Of a stretch of 46,587 bases of DNA, positions 14,819-24,071 are shown in pieces; positions within the stretch are counted from its first letter, which is position 1, and each line of letters opens with the position of its first letter. Location of the stretch: assembly GCA_045646465.1 (NCBI GenBank), contig JAZRKT010000051.1, positions 1 to 46,587 on the forward strand, in the 5' to 3' direction. The position numbers and the translations under genes were made by a program. The DNA comes from UMGS1387 sp045646465. GTDB taxonomy: Bacteria; Bacillota; Clostridia; Oscillospirales; CAG-382. The notes under the pieces are model-generated. The model did not search any database. It was not told the origin of the DNA and worked only from the letters and a program-made list of their open reading frames with translations.

Positions 14819-14847
14819 AGTATAACAGATTATTTGCCTTTTGTCAA
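14819..14847 (-). promoter_or_regulatory. promoter of the DtxR-family gene
   Basis: On the minus strand TTGACA (14847-14842), 17 bases, TATACT (14824-14819). It is 35 bases from the ATG with AGAGGTG as ribosome-binding site. Confidence 0.85.
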
Positions 14848-14900
14848 ATGCTTTAAGGTAAACATTTTGCGACAGTGCTGTTTTTTACACAAATTATCAC

Positions 14901-14929
14901 TTTACAAACGGCAAAAAATGTGTTATCAT
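14901..14929 (+). promoter_or_regulatory. promoter of the radical SAM-mnmG unit
   Basis: TTTACA (14901-14906), 17 bases, TATCAT (14924-14929), 34 bases ahead of the radical SAM start codon. Confidence 0.7.
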
Positions 14930-14963
14930 AAAGGGTAATATAAAGGCGCAGTAGGTGATTTGA

Positions 14964-16856
14964 ATGAATGAAAAATTAAAAGCAATGAAATATATGAAAA
15001 AGGTAACCAAGCCTTCACGTTATACGGGCGGAGAGCTTAACGAGGTTATCAAGGACAGGGACGCAGTAGATGCACGCTTTGCTTTCTGTTTCCCCGATAC
15101 ATACGAAATAGGTATGTCAAACTTAGGTATAAAAATTCTCTATGACTGCCTCAATAAAGAAGATAATATATGGTGCGAAAGATGCTTTGCGCCCTGGCCT
15201 GACATGGGAGAGCTTCTGAAAGAAAAAAACATTCCTCTTTATGCTCTTGAAAGCGGTGATGCCCTTGGTGAATTTGACTTCGTTGGCTTTACCCTTCAGT
15301 ATGAGCTGTCCTATTCCAACGTGCTGTATATGCTTGACCTTGCAGGTATACCGCTGTACTCCAAGGACAGAGACGACAGCTGTCCCATTATCATAGGCGG
15401 AGGTCCCTGCTCATATAACCCTGAGCCTGTTGCTGACTTTTTTGATATTTTCAGCATAGGCGAAGGAGAATTCAGCCTTGTTGAAACAGTAAAGCTGTAT
15501 ATTGAATATAAGAAAACCCACGAAAAGTTTGACAGAAAAGAATTCTTGCGCCTTGCTTCACATATAAAGGGCAACTATGTGCCGTCGCTTTATGATGTAA
15601 AGTACGAAGCACGTGACGGAGCTGTCAGCAGTATCACCCCTGTTTTCGAGGATGTTCCCCATATTGTACAAAAAAACTGTGTAGTGGATTTTGACAACGC
15701 TCCTTTCCCCCAAAAAGTTCCCGTGCCCTTTACTGAAACGGTACATGACAGAATTATGCTTGAATGTGCAAGGGGTTGTATGAGAGGCTGCCGCTTCTGT
15801 CAGGCAGGTATTATTTACCGTCCCTACAGAGCAAAGAGCTACAAAACTCTTGACAGAGAAGCAAAGAGCCAGTATAAATCATCGGGCTATGAGGAAATGT
15901 CGCTGTCATCTCTTTCGATAAGCGATTACCCCTGCCTTATGGAGCTTGTTGATGCGCTTAAGGAATGGACGGATAAGGAAAAGGTGTCGCTGTCACTTCC
16001 GTCAATGAGAATTGACTCCTTTGAAGCTGAAATTATGAAAAAGGTGCAGGGCGTAAGAAAAACAGGTCTTACTTTTGCTCCTGAAGCAGGCACACAGCGT
16101 CTGCGTGACGTTATAAATAAAAATCTCACCGAGGACGAAATTTTAACGGGCTGTCGCAATGCTTTTTCCACCGGCAGAACAAGCGTAAAGCTGTACTTTA
16201 TGAACGGTCTTCCCACCGAGCGTGACGAGGATATCGAGGGTATTGCAAACCTCGGTCAGCAGATTGTTGATGCTTACTATCAGAATCCTGATAAGCCTAA
16301 AGGGCGTCCTGTTGAGGTGACAATTTCCGTTGCCTGTTTTGTGCCTAAGGCACATACACCCTTTCAATGGTGGGGACAGGATAGCCTTGAAGAGCTTGTA
16401 AGAAAGCAAAAGCTTCTCGGCAAGAGTATAAGCTCGGGCAAAATCCGTTACAATTGGCACGAAGCTAAGGTTTCACGTATTGAGGCGGTGTTTGCAAGAG
16501 GCGACAGACGGCTTTCAAAGGCACTTGAAATTGCATATAAAAAAGGACAGAAGTTTGACGGCTGGGATGAGTATTTTTCCTATGACCGCTGGATAGATTC
16601 CATAAACGAGGCAGGACTTGATGCCGACTTTTATGCGTGCAGAAAGTATGAGTTTGACGACGTTTTGCCGTGGCAGCATATTGACTGTGGTGTAACGGGC
16701 AAATTCCTTATAGACGAAGCAAAGAAGGCAATACAAGAGGTTACAACTCCCGACTGTCTTACAAAGTGCTCGGGCTGCGGAGCTGCAAAATTCGGCTCAA
16801 GCCTTTGCACAAAACGCTGTATAAATCCCAAAGCATCTGACAAGGAGGAAGCATAA
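14964..16856 (+). CDS. B12-binding-type radical SAM protein (TIGR03960-like)
   Basis: The 630-residue protein opens with YTGGELNEVIKD, then a cobalamin-binding-like region including LGIKILYD and FTLQYELSYSNVLYMLDLAGIP (about 110-135), and a radical SAM core with C272, C276 and C279 in CMRGCRFC. The C-terminal third ends in a second cysteine cluster (CLTKCSGCGAAKFG). This layout matches the TIGR03960 family, which is encoded next to a TIGR03936/DUF2344 partner in many Firmicutes. The pair is homologous to the two halves of a single fused protein in other bacteria. The reaction is not established; an RNA or tRNA modification role is a guess from its common neighbours. The partner gene starts at the next base after its stop. 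Confidence 0.88.
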   Translation: MNEKLKAMKYMKKVTKPSRYTGGELNEVIKDRDAVDARFAFCFPDTYEIGMSNLGIKILYDCLNKEDNIWCERCFAPWPDMGELLKEKNIPLYALESGDALGEFDFVGFTLQYELSYSNVLYMLDLAGIPLYSKDRDDSCPIIIGGGPCSYNPEPVADFFDIFSIGEGEFSLVETVKLYIEYKKTHEKFDRKEFLRLASHIKGNYVPSLYDVKYEARDGAVSSITPVFEDVPHIVQKNCVVDFDNAPFPQKVPVPFTETVHDRIMLECARGCMRGCRFCQAGIIYRPYRAKSYKTLDREAKSQYKSSGYEEMSLSSLSISDYPCLMELVDALKEWTDKEKVSLSLPSMRIDSFEAEIMKKVQGVRKTGLTFAPEAGTQRLRDVINKNLTEDEILTGCRNAFSTGRTSVKLYFMNGLPTERDEDIEGIANLGQQIVDAYYQNPDKPKGRPVEVTISVACFVPKAHTPFQWWGQDSLEELVRKQKLLGKSISSGKIRYNWHEAKVSRIEAVFARGDRRLSKALEIAYKKGQKFDGWDEYFSYDRWIDSINEAGLDADFYACRKYEFDDVLPWQHIDCGVTGKFLIDEAKKAIQEVTTPDCLTKCSGCGAAKFGSSLCTKRCINPKASDKEEA

Positions 16857-17492
16857 ATGGTTACCTACAGAATACGCTTTGCAAAAAGAGGCGCACTTGT
16901 TTTTGTTTCTCACCTTGATTTTGCACATTCCTTTACACGGGCACTTAAAAGAGCAGAAATTCATCTTAAATACTCTGAGGGCTTTAACCCACACCCAAAG
17001 CTTGTTTTTGCACTTCCTCTGTCTGTTGGTATGGTGGGCGAAAATGAGTATTGCGACATTACAATAATTGACGATTTAACAGCGGAGGAAGTAAAGAGCC
17101 GCCTTGAAAATGCACTTACACGTGATATTGAAATCAAAAAGGTGTACGAGCCTCAGATAAAAATAGGCAAGGTTACAAGCGCAAAGTATGAGCTTGTTTT
17201 TGATGACCTTGCGCCTTCGGCAGAACAGATTAAGACGGCACTTCTCAATCCTCCCTCAATATCAAAAACAACCAAAAGCGGCAACACAAAAATACTTGAT
17301 ATCAAAAGCCTCATATATGATTTTGATGCAGAAGAGGCTGACGGCAAAAAGACAATATACTTAACACTTGCCGCAAGCGGAGAAAATTACTTGAACCCCG
17401 ACCTTGTCCTTGCAAGTCTGCGTGAAGCGGGACTTGACATAAGCGAGGACTACGAAATTACAAGAACACATATTTTATTTGCCGATAAATAA
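16857..17492 (+). CDS. radical SAM-associated protein, DUF2344 (TIGR03936-like)
   Basis: This 211-residue protein begins MVTYRIRFAKRGALVFVSHLD and contains the family segment RAEIHLKYSEGFNPHPKL (about residues 40-57), the hallmark of DUF2344. It is always found beside or fused to the TIGR03960 radical SAM protein, and here starts directly after that gene's stop codon, indicating translational coupling. No catalytic residues are known; it probably forms a complex with its partner. mnmG follows after 18 bases. Confidence 0.88.
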   Translation: MVTYRIRFAKRGALVFVSHLDFAHSFTRALKRAEIHLKYSEGFNPHPKLVFALPLSVGMVGENEYCDITIIDDLTAEEVKSRLENALTRDIEIKKVYEPQIKIGKVTSAKYELVFDDLAPSAEQIKTALLNPPSISKTTKSGNTKILDIKSLIYDFDAEEADGKKTIYLTLAASGENYLNPDLVLASLREAGLDISEDYEITRTHILFADK

Positions 17493-17510
17493 ACGGCAGA
17501 AGGAATACAT

Positions 17511-19385
17511 ATGGAATATTTTGCAGGAAGCATAGATACGGCAGTAGTGGGCGCAGGCCACGCAGGAATTGAAGCGGCACTTGCCTCGGCACGTCTCGGA
17601 TGCAAAACGGTACTGTTTACAATAAATCTTGATGCAGTTGGCAATATGCCCTGTAACCCGTCAATCGGCGGAAGCGGAAAAGGACACCTTGTGTGCGAGC
17701 TTGATGCACTGGGCGGCGAAATGGGCAAGGTTGCCGACAAGGTGTGTATGCAGTCACGTCTTTTAAACCGTGGCAAAGGCCCTGCGGTGCATTCACTAAG
17801 AATGCAGGCAGACAGGTCGATGTACAAGATTCTGATGAAAAAAGCAATAGAAGAAACGGATAATCTCACCCTCAGACAGGCTGAGATTGTGGATTTGCGC
17901 CGTGATGACGATGGCTCATGGCTTTGCGTTACAAAGTACGGAGCTGTCTGGAAGGCAAGAACGGTAATTTTGTCAACGGGAACGTATCTTGAAGGCAGAA
18001 TTATTGTAGGTGATGTGAGCTTTGAGGGAGGCCCCGACGGGATGTTCCCCGCAAAAGGTCTTACAGACTCTCTGAAGGCGCTGGGAGTTCCGATGATGCG
18101 TTTTAAGACGGGTACGCCTGTGAGAATTCACGCAGATTCCATAGATTACACAAACCTTGAACGTCAGGACTCCGACGAAGCCCCTGAGCATTTTTCAAGC
18201 GAAACCGAGAATTTTCTTGAAAACCTTAATACGCTTCCCTGTTACGTGTGCTACACCAACGAGAAAACCCACGAAATTATACGCAACAACATTCACCGTT
18301 CCCCTCTTTATTCAGGCAAAATTCAGGGCGTAGGTCCGAGATACTGTCCGAGTATTGAGGATAAGGTAATGCGCTTTGCCGACAAAACAAGACATCAGCT
18401 GTTTATTGAGCCTTTGGGCTTTGATACAAAGGAAATGTATCTTCAGGGTTTTTCGTCGTCGCTTCCCGAGGATGTTCAGCTTGAAATGCTTCACTCTATT
18501 GAGGGACTTGAAAACGCTGTTGTTATGCGTATAGGCTATGCCATAGAATATGACTGCTGTGACCCTCTTGCGCTTAAGGCGAGTCTTGAATTCAAAGATT
18601 TTCCTGGGCTTTTTGGCGCAGGACAGTTCAATGGTACAAGCGGTTATGAGGAGGCGGCGGTACAGGGACTTGTTGCAGGGGTAAATGCGGCGAGATATAT
18701 TAAGGGACAGGAGCCTTTTACTTTGTCAAGAGACTCCTCATATATCGGAACGCTTATCGACGACCTTACAACCAAGGGCACAAACGAGCCTTACAGAATA
18801 ATGACCAGCCGTTCGGAGTACAGACTTCTTCTGAGGCAGGATAATGCTGACAGACGTCTTACTCCCATTGGCTATGAGCTTGGACTTATTAGCGAGGAAA
18901 GATATTCAAAATTCCTTGCCAAAAAGAAGCAGATAGAAGATGAGGTAGAAAGAATTAACTCAGTTCATGTAGGTCCGTCCGAGACCTTGCTTCGAATACT
19001 GAAAGAGAGAGAATCTACACCCATATCCAACGGCATAAGCCTTGCAGAGCTGCTTCGCAGACCCGAGCTTGACTATGATTGCCTTGCGCCTGTTGACAAA
19101 ACACGCCCAGAGGGACTTTGCACAAAGGTGAAGGAAGCTGTTGAGATTGAAGTTAAGTACGACGGCTACATCAAAAGACAGCTTCGCGATGCTAAGCGTT
19201 TTGAAAAGCTTGAAAGCAAGAAAATTCCTGCCGACACCGACTATTTTGCAATTACGGGCATACGTGCCGAGACCAAGCAGAAGCTATCAAAAATCAAGCC
19301 TACAAGCATCGGTCAGGCATCAAGAATATCGGGTGTCAGTCCGTCAGATATTCAGGTGCTTATGATATATTTTGGAATAAACTGA
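17511..19385 (+). CDS. mnmG: tRNA uridine 5-carboxymethylaminomethyl modification enzyme MnmG
   Basis: MnmG (GidA) with MnmE installs cmnm5 at U34 of tRNAs reading two-family codons, using FAD, NADH and methylene-THF. The 624-residue length is typical. The FAD motif VVGAGHAGIEAALASARLG is at residues 12-30, followed by MPCNPSIGGSGKGHLVCE, and the C-terminal LxxIRAETKQKLSKIKPTSIGQASRISGVSP domain is complete. ATG follows AGAAGG. It is the third gene after the radical SAM pair. The usual neighbour rsmG is missing and a repeat element (19465-19739) lies directly downstream. Confidence 0.96.
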   Translation: MEYFAGSIDTAVVGAGHAGIEAALASARLGCKTVLFTINLDAVGNMPCNPSIGGSGKGHLVCELDALGGEMGKVADKVCMQSRLLNRGKGPAVHSLRMQADRSMYKILMKKAIEETDNLTLRQAEIVDLRRDDDGSWLCVTKYGAVWKARTVILSTGTYLEGRIIVGDVSFEGGPDGMFPAKGLTDSLKALGVPMMRFKTGTPVRIHADSIDYTNLERQDSDEAPEHFSSETENFLENLNTLPCYVCYTNEKTHEIIRNNIHRSPLYSGKIQGVGPRYCPSIEDKVMRFADKTRHQLFIEPLGFDTKEMYLQGFSSSLPEDVQLEMLHSIEGLENAVVMRIGYAIEYDCCDPLALKASLEFKDFPGLFGAGQFNGTSGYEEAAVQGLVAGVNAARYIKGQEPFTLSRDSSYIGTLIDDLTTKGTNEPYRIMTSRSEYRLLLRQDNADRRLTPIGYELGLISEERYSKFLAKKKQIEDEVERINSVHVGPSETLLRILKERESTPISNGISLAELLRRPELDYDCLAPVDKTRPEGLCTKVKEAVEIEVKYDGYIKRQLRDAKRFEKLESKKIPADTDYFAITGIRAETKQKLSKIKPTSIGQASRISGVSPSDIQVLMIYFGIN

Positions 19386-19758
19386 GGCGATTGCTTTGAT
19401 GTCATTTTCACAAAGTGGCAATGAAAAGCAGGCACAATCTGCTGCGGTATAAATGATTAAAAATACAGGGACGGCGTAGCCGTCCCTGTTAGCTTGTCGC
19501 AAAACCATTATAAAAATTTAGGTCAAGCCTTTTTAAAGGCTTGCAGTTTCCAAAGACAGCGTCTTTGCTGGCCGTGCGCAGACGGCGAAACACCTTATGC
19601 TTCACAAAGCGCAGGAAAGGTGAATTTGTCGTCCTTCAAAGGACGGCAAAGAGGAAAACCCTCGCCGGGGGTTTTCATAAAATGTGAGATAAAACATACT
19701 TTTTCAACAGACTAACAGGGACGGTGCAGCCGTCCCTGTATGAATTATAAAGATACAA
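19386..19758. other. intergenic region between convergent mnmG and pdp, holding repeat copy 1
   Basis: Apart from the repeat element at 19465-19739, the first ~75 bases hold nothing recognised. The hairpins that flank the repeat may double as terminators for the two convergent genes, but neither has a good T-run. Confidence 0.6.
19465..19739. repeat. dispersed 223-bp hairpin-rich element, copy 1, with duplicated flanking hairpins
   Basis: The core (19491-19713) starts AGCTTGTCGCAAAACC and ends TTTTTCAACAGACT; these ends form imperfect terminal inverted repeats (10 of 14 by eye). It is about 95% identical to 36177-36399. Inside are several palindromes: AAGCC...GGCTT, CAAAGAC-GTCTTTG, GTCCTTC-AAAGGAC and a CCC...GGGGG pair. 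Both sides are bracketed by nearly the same hairpin, ACAGGGACGG...CCGTCCCTGT, at 19465-19489 and 19715-19739, which differ only at the loop. No coding capacity is evident. This looks like a MITE-like non-autonomous element. Confidence 0.85.
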
Positions 19759-21060
19759 TCAATCAAACCGTGCTATTATCAGAGGTAGTGTAGAAGGCTC
19801 TTTCGCACAAAGCGTAAATGCAGATTCGAACTCCTTTGTACCCTCTTCAAGCTTGTGACTGTCGCTTGAATAAAGGTGAGCAAGGACGTCGCCGCATTTT
19901 ACAAAATCTCCCGTTTTTCTTTCAAGCACAATTCCTGCCGACATATCAATAATGTCGTCTTTTGTTTTTCTTCCTGCCCCCAAAAGGCAGCAGGCGTGAC
20001 CGATTTTTTCGGCATTCATACTGTAAATGTAACCGTCCTCTTTGGCGGTTATTTCTTTGTGTAAAGGCGCTTTTACAAACAAATCGGTGTTGTCGGCATA
20101 GCGCACATCTCCGCCCTGTGTGGCTATCCATTCCTTGAATTTTTCGTATGCCTTACCGCTTGAAACAGCTTCTTTGCACAGCTGCTTTGCTTTATCGGCA
20201 GACACTCCTTTTAACGATGCCACAAGTCCCGCCGAAAGACACAGAGCAATTTCAAGTATGTCGCCGCATATTTCTCCCTTAAGCACCTTTATTGCCTCAA
20301 TAACCTCAAGGCTGTTTCCTATTGCAAACCCCAGCGGCACATCCATATTGGTAACAAGTGCCGAAACATTTCTGCCGTTTCTCTTGCCTATTTCAACCAT
20401 ACCCTTTGCAAGCAAGGAGGCATCCTCCACGGTTTTCATAAAAGCACCGCTTCCACATTTTACGTCAAGCATAATATTTTTTGAACCTGCCGCAAGCTTT
20501 TTGCTCATAATGCTTGAAACAATAAGCGGAATTGAGTCAACCGTTGCCGTAACATCACGAAGGGCATACAGCTTTTTGTCGCAGGGGGCAAGATTTCCGC
20601 TTTGTCCCACAACGCAAAGTCCTGTCTTTGCTGCAGTTTCCAAAAATTCCGATGGCGACAGCTCTGTTCTGTAGCCGGGAATAGCTTCAAGCTTGTCAAC
20701 GGTACCGCCCGTGTGACCGAGACCGCGACCTGACATTTTTGCCACAATTCCGCCCAAGGAAGCTACAATGGGAGCAACAATAAGAGTTGTTTTATCGCCC
20801 ACACCTCCGCTTGAATGTTTGTCGCAGGAAAGAGAGCCAAAGCACGATAAATCCACCGTATCACCCGACAGTGCCATATGCTTTGTCAGAAGTGCTGTTT
20901 CGCTGTCCGTCATACCAACAAACATAATTGCCATTGCAAGAGCCGATGCCTGATAATCGGGAATGTCACCCTTTGTGTAGCCGCCAACGAAAAATTCTAT
21001 CTCGTTTTCGCCCAGCTCATATCCTAAGCGTTTTTTGTGGATTATTGAATACATATCCAT
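19759..21060 (-). CDS. pdp: pyrimidine-nucleoside phosphorylase
   Basis: The enzyme splits thymidine, uridine or deoxyuridine with phosphate to base and (deoxy)ribose 1-phosphate. The 433-residue length is normal. DKHSSGGVGDKTTL (about residues 79-92) and MSGRGLGHTGGTVDKLEAI (about 108-126) are the family's phosphate-binding and signature motifs. AAGGAG precedes the ATG by eight bases. It is the last gene of the deo-type operon; its sugar phosphate product goes through DeoB to DeoC. It could be annotated as thymidine phosphorylase (deoA); Pdp is preferred because the Firmicutes enzyme is broad. Confidence 0.92.
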   Translation of the reverse strand: MDMYSIIHKKRLGYELGENEIEFFVGGYTKGDIPDYQASALAMAIMFVGMTDSETALLTKHMALSGDTVDLSCFGSLSCDKHSSGGVGDKTTLIVAPIVASLGGIVAKMSGRGLGHTGGTVDKLEAIPGYRTELSPSEFLETAAKTGLCVVGQSGNLAPCDKKLYALRDVTATVDSIPLIVSSIMSKKLAAGSKNIMLDVKCGSGAFMKTVEDASLLAKGMVEIGKRNGRNVSALVTNMDVPLGFAIGNSLEVIEAIKVLKGEICGDILEIALCLSAGLVASLKGVSADKAKQLCKEAVSSGKAYEKFKEWIATQGGDVRYADNTDLFVKAPLHKEITAKEDGYIYSMNAEKIGHACCLLGAGRKTKDDIIDMSAGIVLERKTGDFVKCGDVLAHLYSSDSHKLEEGTKEFESAFTLCAKEPSTLPLIIARFD

Positions 21061-21075
21061 ATTAAAATCTCCTTT

Positions 21076-21468
21076 TTACAGCTTAAAGCTGTGCGGTAAA
21101 AGCTGTTCAAGAGTAAATTCGCAAATGTCTGACTTGGTTACAAGATATACTTTTAAATCAGGTGAGCAGAATTCTGACAAAACCTGCCTGCATACACCGC
21201 AGGGAGTCGTGGGCTTATCTGTAAGAACACCGTCCTTGCCGCCGCATACGGCTATAGCGCAAAAGCTTGTTTTTCCTTCACTTACCGCCTTTACAACTGC
21301 ACAGCGTTCTGCGCAGATTGTGGGAGAAAAGGAGCTGTTTTCTATGTTACAGCCTGTGTATATACTGCCGTCATCGCATAAAAGCGCGGCTCCTACATTA
21401 AAGCCCGAATAAGGACTGTAGGCTTTTTCCATAGCAGCAATTGCCGCATTTTTCAGTTTTTCCTTCAT
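21076..21468 (-). CDS. cdd: cytidine deaminase
   Basis: Cdd deaminates cytidine and deoxycytidine to uridine and deoxyuridine, which Pdp then cleaves. The 130-residue length fits the tetrameric small form. The zinc motif is present as ICAERCAVVKA (Cys-Ala-Glu) and the PCGVCRQVL pair of cysteines. The start at 21468 is chosen because AAGGAG lies just upstream; an in-frame ATG at 21486 would place that site inside the gene. It sits between deoB and pdp in the minus-strand operon, with the ribosome-binding site next to the deoB stop. Confidence 0.93.
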   Translation of the reverse strand: MKEKLKNAAIAAMEKAYSPYSGFNVGAALLCDDGSIYTGCNIENSSFSPTICAERCAVVKAVSEGKTSFCAIAVCGGKDGVLTDKPTTPCGVCRQVLSEFCSPDLKVYLVTKSDICEFTLEQLLPHSFKL

Positions 21469-21486
21469 TGTAAGCTCCTTTTGCAT

Positions 21487-22644
21487 TTATCTTGAAATTT
21501 CATCAAGAAAGCTTTTTCCGCATACATCTGTGCTTATACCAAGGTATTGGCAAGCCGTAACTCCCACGCCACCAAAGCCGTCAAGAGTTCCTAAGTTTAC
21601 GCCCTGCCTGAAATTTTTGCCAACACATATTATCGGGATATACTCTCTTGTGTGGTCTGTGGTACAAAATCCGGGGTCGCAGCCGTGGTCGGAGGTGATG
21701 ATAAGAAGGTCGTCGTTACGTAGCTTTTTCAGCACATCCGACAGCTGTCTGTCAAATTCATTTAGTGCAAGAGCATACCCTTTTGCATCGTTTCTGTGTC
21801 CGTAAAGGCTGTCAAAATCCACAAGATTTATAAAGCACAGTCCTTCAAAATCCATATCAAGAGCTTCAAAGAATCTGTCCATACATTGCTTGTTTCCGTG
21901 GGAATCAAGATGGTTTGTTATTCCGCTACCTGCGAAAATGTCATTGATTTTGCCCACCGAAATAACCGAAAGACCGCTGTCGGCAATGTCATTGAGAATA
22001 GTTCTTGAATGGGGCTCGACGCAGAAATCACGGCGGTTGAGCGTGCGTGTGAAATTGCCTTTTGTTCCAATAAACGGACGAGCGATTATTCTGCCTATGT
22101 CGGGGATGATTTTTCTTGCCTCAAGGCAGTATTCGTACAGCTTTTCCACGGGCACTATGTCCTCGTGCGCCGCAATCTGAAAAACGCTGTCGGCACTGGT
22201 GTATACAATAAGGTCGCCTGTTTCAAGATGCTGCTGCCCGAAATCCTTTATGGCCTCTGTTCCTGAATAAGAGGCATTGCAAAGAACGCCTCTGCACACC
22301 TTTTTTGAAAATTTTTCTATAATATCCTTGGCAAAGCCCTGCGGGTATGTGGCAAAAGCTGTTTTTGTTATGAGTCCTGCAAGCTCCCAGTGACCTGTTA
22401 CGGTGTCCTTGCCCTTTGATTTTTCAAAGGCTCTTGCATAACAGCCTGAGGGAGTAGGAGTGCTTTTTTCAAAATCCACGCCGTCAATGTTGAAAAGTCC
22501 AAGGCTTTTAAGCACAGGAATATCCAGAAGCCCTGTGTCGTAACAGCTTTTGAAGGTGTTAGAGCCCTCGTCACCGAAAAGATGGCTGTCGGGTGCTTCT
22601 CCTATGCCGAAGGAATCAAGAACGGCAAGAAATACTCTTTTCAT
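21487..22644 (-). CDS. deoB: phosphopentomutase
   Basis: DeoB interconverts (deoxy)ribose 1- and 5-phosphate and links the phosphorylases to DeoC or the pentose pathway. The 385-residue protein has the alkaline-phosphatase-superfamily metal sites: LDSFGIGEAPD at the N-terminus (about residues 9-19), and TSDHGCDPGFCTTDHTREYIP near residues 315-335. Length and motif order are typical. ATG follows AGGAG. The gene is in the middle of the deo operon, 16 bases after the deoD stop. Confidence 0.95.
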   Translation of the reverse strand: MKRVFLAVLDSFGIGEAPDSHLFGDEGSNTFKSCYDTGLLDIPVLKSLGLFNIDGVDFEKSTPTPSGCYARAFEKSKGKDTVTGHWELAGLITKTAFATYPQGFAKDIIEKFSKKVCRGVLCNASYSGTEAIKDFGQQHLETGDLIVYTSADSVFQIAAHEDIVPVEKLYEYCLEARKIIPDIGRIIARPFIGTKGNFTRTLNRRDFCVEPHSRTILNDIADSGLSVISVGKINDIFAGSGITNHLDSHGNKQCMDRFFEALDMDFEGLCFINLVDFDSLYGHRNDAKGYALALNEFDRQLSDVLKKLRNDDLLIITSDHGCDPGFCTTDHTREYIPIICVGKNFRQGVNLGTLDGFGGVGVTACQYLGISTDVCGKSFLDEISR

Positions 22645-22660
22645 AATTTCTCCTTTTGTT

Positions 22661-23383
22661 TTACAGCTCTTTTGCCGTTTCCAGAGATAACGTCATCATA
22701 TGAGTGAAGGTAGTCTGTCTTTCTGCGGCAGAGGTGTTTTCGCCTGTTATAAGATGGTCGGAAACGGTGCATATTGCAAGGGCATTTTTACCCAGCCTCT
22801 GTGCTGTAAGATAGAGAGCTGCCGCCTCCATTTCAACGCCCAACGTTCCCATTTTAGCCTGACAGGCGGTGGTGCTGTTGTTGTCGTTGTAGAAAATATC
22901 GGTAGAGTAAAGATTGCCTACGTGTACTATGCCTTGGCTTATATAGCCGAGCTTATTAGCATTTTCATACGCTGTCTTTAAAAGAGTAAAGCTTGCCGTG
23001 GGACAAAGGTTTCCCAAAGCGCCGTACTGACAGGCAAAATTTGAATCGGTGCAGGCACCCATTCCCAGGATAATATCCTTGATTTTCACATTTTGCGATA
23101 TTCCTCCTGCCGTACCTACTCTTATAATGTTTTCCACTCCGAAAAAGCTGTACAGCTCGTAAGAATAAATACCTATGGACGGCATACCCATACCGCTTGC
23201 CATTACCGAAACAGGCACGCCCTTGTAGGTGCCCGTGTAGCCCTGCACGCCACGCACGTTATTTACAAGACGAATGTCGGAAAGGAAATTTTCAGCCACA
23301 AATTTCGACCTTAACGGGTCCCCCGGCATAAGAACGGTTTTTGCAAAATCGCCGACATTTGCATCAATGTGAGGTGTTGCCAT
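22661..23383 (-). CDS. deoD: purine-nucleoside phosphorylase, DeoD type
   Basis: DeoD cleaves purine (deoxy)nucleosides with phosphate. The 240-residue protein starts MATPHIDANVGDFAKTVLMPGDPLR, the hexameric PNP-I signature; VNNVRGVQGYTGTYKG and GVEMEAAALY (ribose binding) follow, and the catalytic Asp lies in CTVSDHL. ATG at 23383 overlaps the deoC stop by one base (TGATG), so the two are translationally coupled; AAAGGGTG is the ribosome-binding site. A TTG one codon earlier is the alternative start. Confidence 0.95.
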   Translation of the reverse strand: MATPHIDANVGDFAKTVLMPGDPLRSKFVAENFLSDIRLVNNVRGVQGYTGTYKGVPVSVMASGMGMPSIGIYSYELYSFFGVENIIRVGTAGGISQNVKIKDIILGMGACTDSNFACQYGALGNLCPTASFTLLKTAYENANKLGYISQGIVHVGNLYSTDIFYNDNNSTTACQAKMGTLGVEMEAAALYLTAQRLGKNALAICTVSDHLITGENTSAAERQTTFTHMMTLSLETAKEL

Positions 23384-24069
23384 CAATAATCACCCTTTGC
23401 TTTTTCGTTTTTGAGAATTTTTACAACCTTGCTCGTGCCAAGTCTTTGTGCGCCAAGCTCTATAAACTTCTTTGCATCTTCAAGACTGCTTATTCCGCCT
23501 GCCGCCTTAACTTTTACCTTCGGCAAAACGTTTTCGCACATAAGCTTTACGTCTTCAAAGGTAGCTCCACCCGTTGAAAAGCCTGTGCTTGTCTTTATAA
23601 AATCTGCGCCCGACTTTGAAACAATATGGCACATCTTTATTTTTTCTTCTTCCGTAAGAAGACAGGTTTCAATAATTACCTTTAACACTTTTTTGCCGCC
23701 GTATTGGGCAAAATCGTCACAGGCTTCTCTTACCTTAACGATTTCGTCAAGCACAGCATCGTAGTTTTTTTCTTTGAGAAAACCGACATTTATAACCATA
23801 TCAATTTCGTCAGCTCCGTCAATTAAGGCAAGCTTTGTTTCAAACGCCTTTGCATCCGCAGTTGCATAACCGTTGGGAAAACCGATAACGGTGCACACCT
23901 TGACAGATGAGTTTTCAAGATATTTTGCAGCTTTTTTTACATAGCAGGGCGGAATACATACGCAAGCTGTTTCAAAAGCGACAGCATCGTCGCAAAGAGC
24001 GCGTATTTCTTCCCATGTACAGCCTACGGTGAGCAGGGTGTGGTCAACCTTTGACAGTAATTCTTTCAT
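23383..24069 (-). CDS. deoC: deoxyribose-phosphate aldolase
   Basis: DeoC cleaves 2-deoxyribose 5-phosphate to acetaldehyde and glyceraldehyde 3-phosphate. The 228-residue protein has VDHTLL at the N-terminus, the proton-relay lysine in LKVIIETCLL, and the Schiff-base lysine in ADFIKTSTGFSTGG (about residue 156), followed by VKAAGGISS. The length is typical. It follows metH by two bases, so the deoxynucleoside salvage genes continue a methionine-folate operon, an unusual join. deoD overlaps its stop. Confidence 0.95.
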   Translation of the reverse strand: MKELLSKVDHTLLTVGCTWEEIRALCDDAVAFETACVCIPPCYVKKAAKYLENSSVKVCTVIGFPNGYATADAKAFETKLALIDGADEIDMVINVGFLKEKNYDAVLDEIVKVREACDDFAQYGGKKVLKVIIETCLLTEEEKIKMCHIVSKSGADFIKTSTGFSTGGATFEDVKLMCENVLPKVKVKAAGGISSLEDAKKFIELGAQRLGTSKVVKILKNEKAKGDY

Positions 24070-24071
24070 TG

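Noticed and set aside
19494..19715. Small protein encoded in the repeat element
   Set aside because: The frame lacks a credible start, is built of palindromic segments and is not kept intact in the second copy, so the element is treated as non-coding.
19501..19740. CRISPR array
   Set aside because: The hairpins occur in a pair around a single long core and are not regularly spaced repeats with unique spacers.
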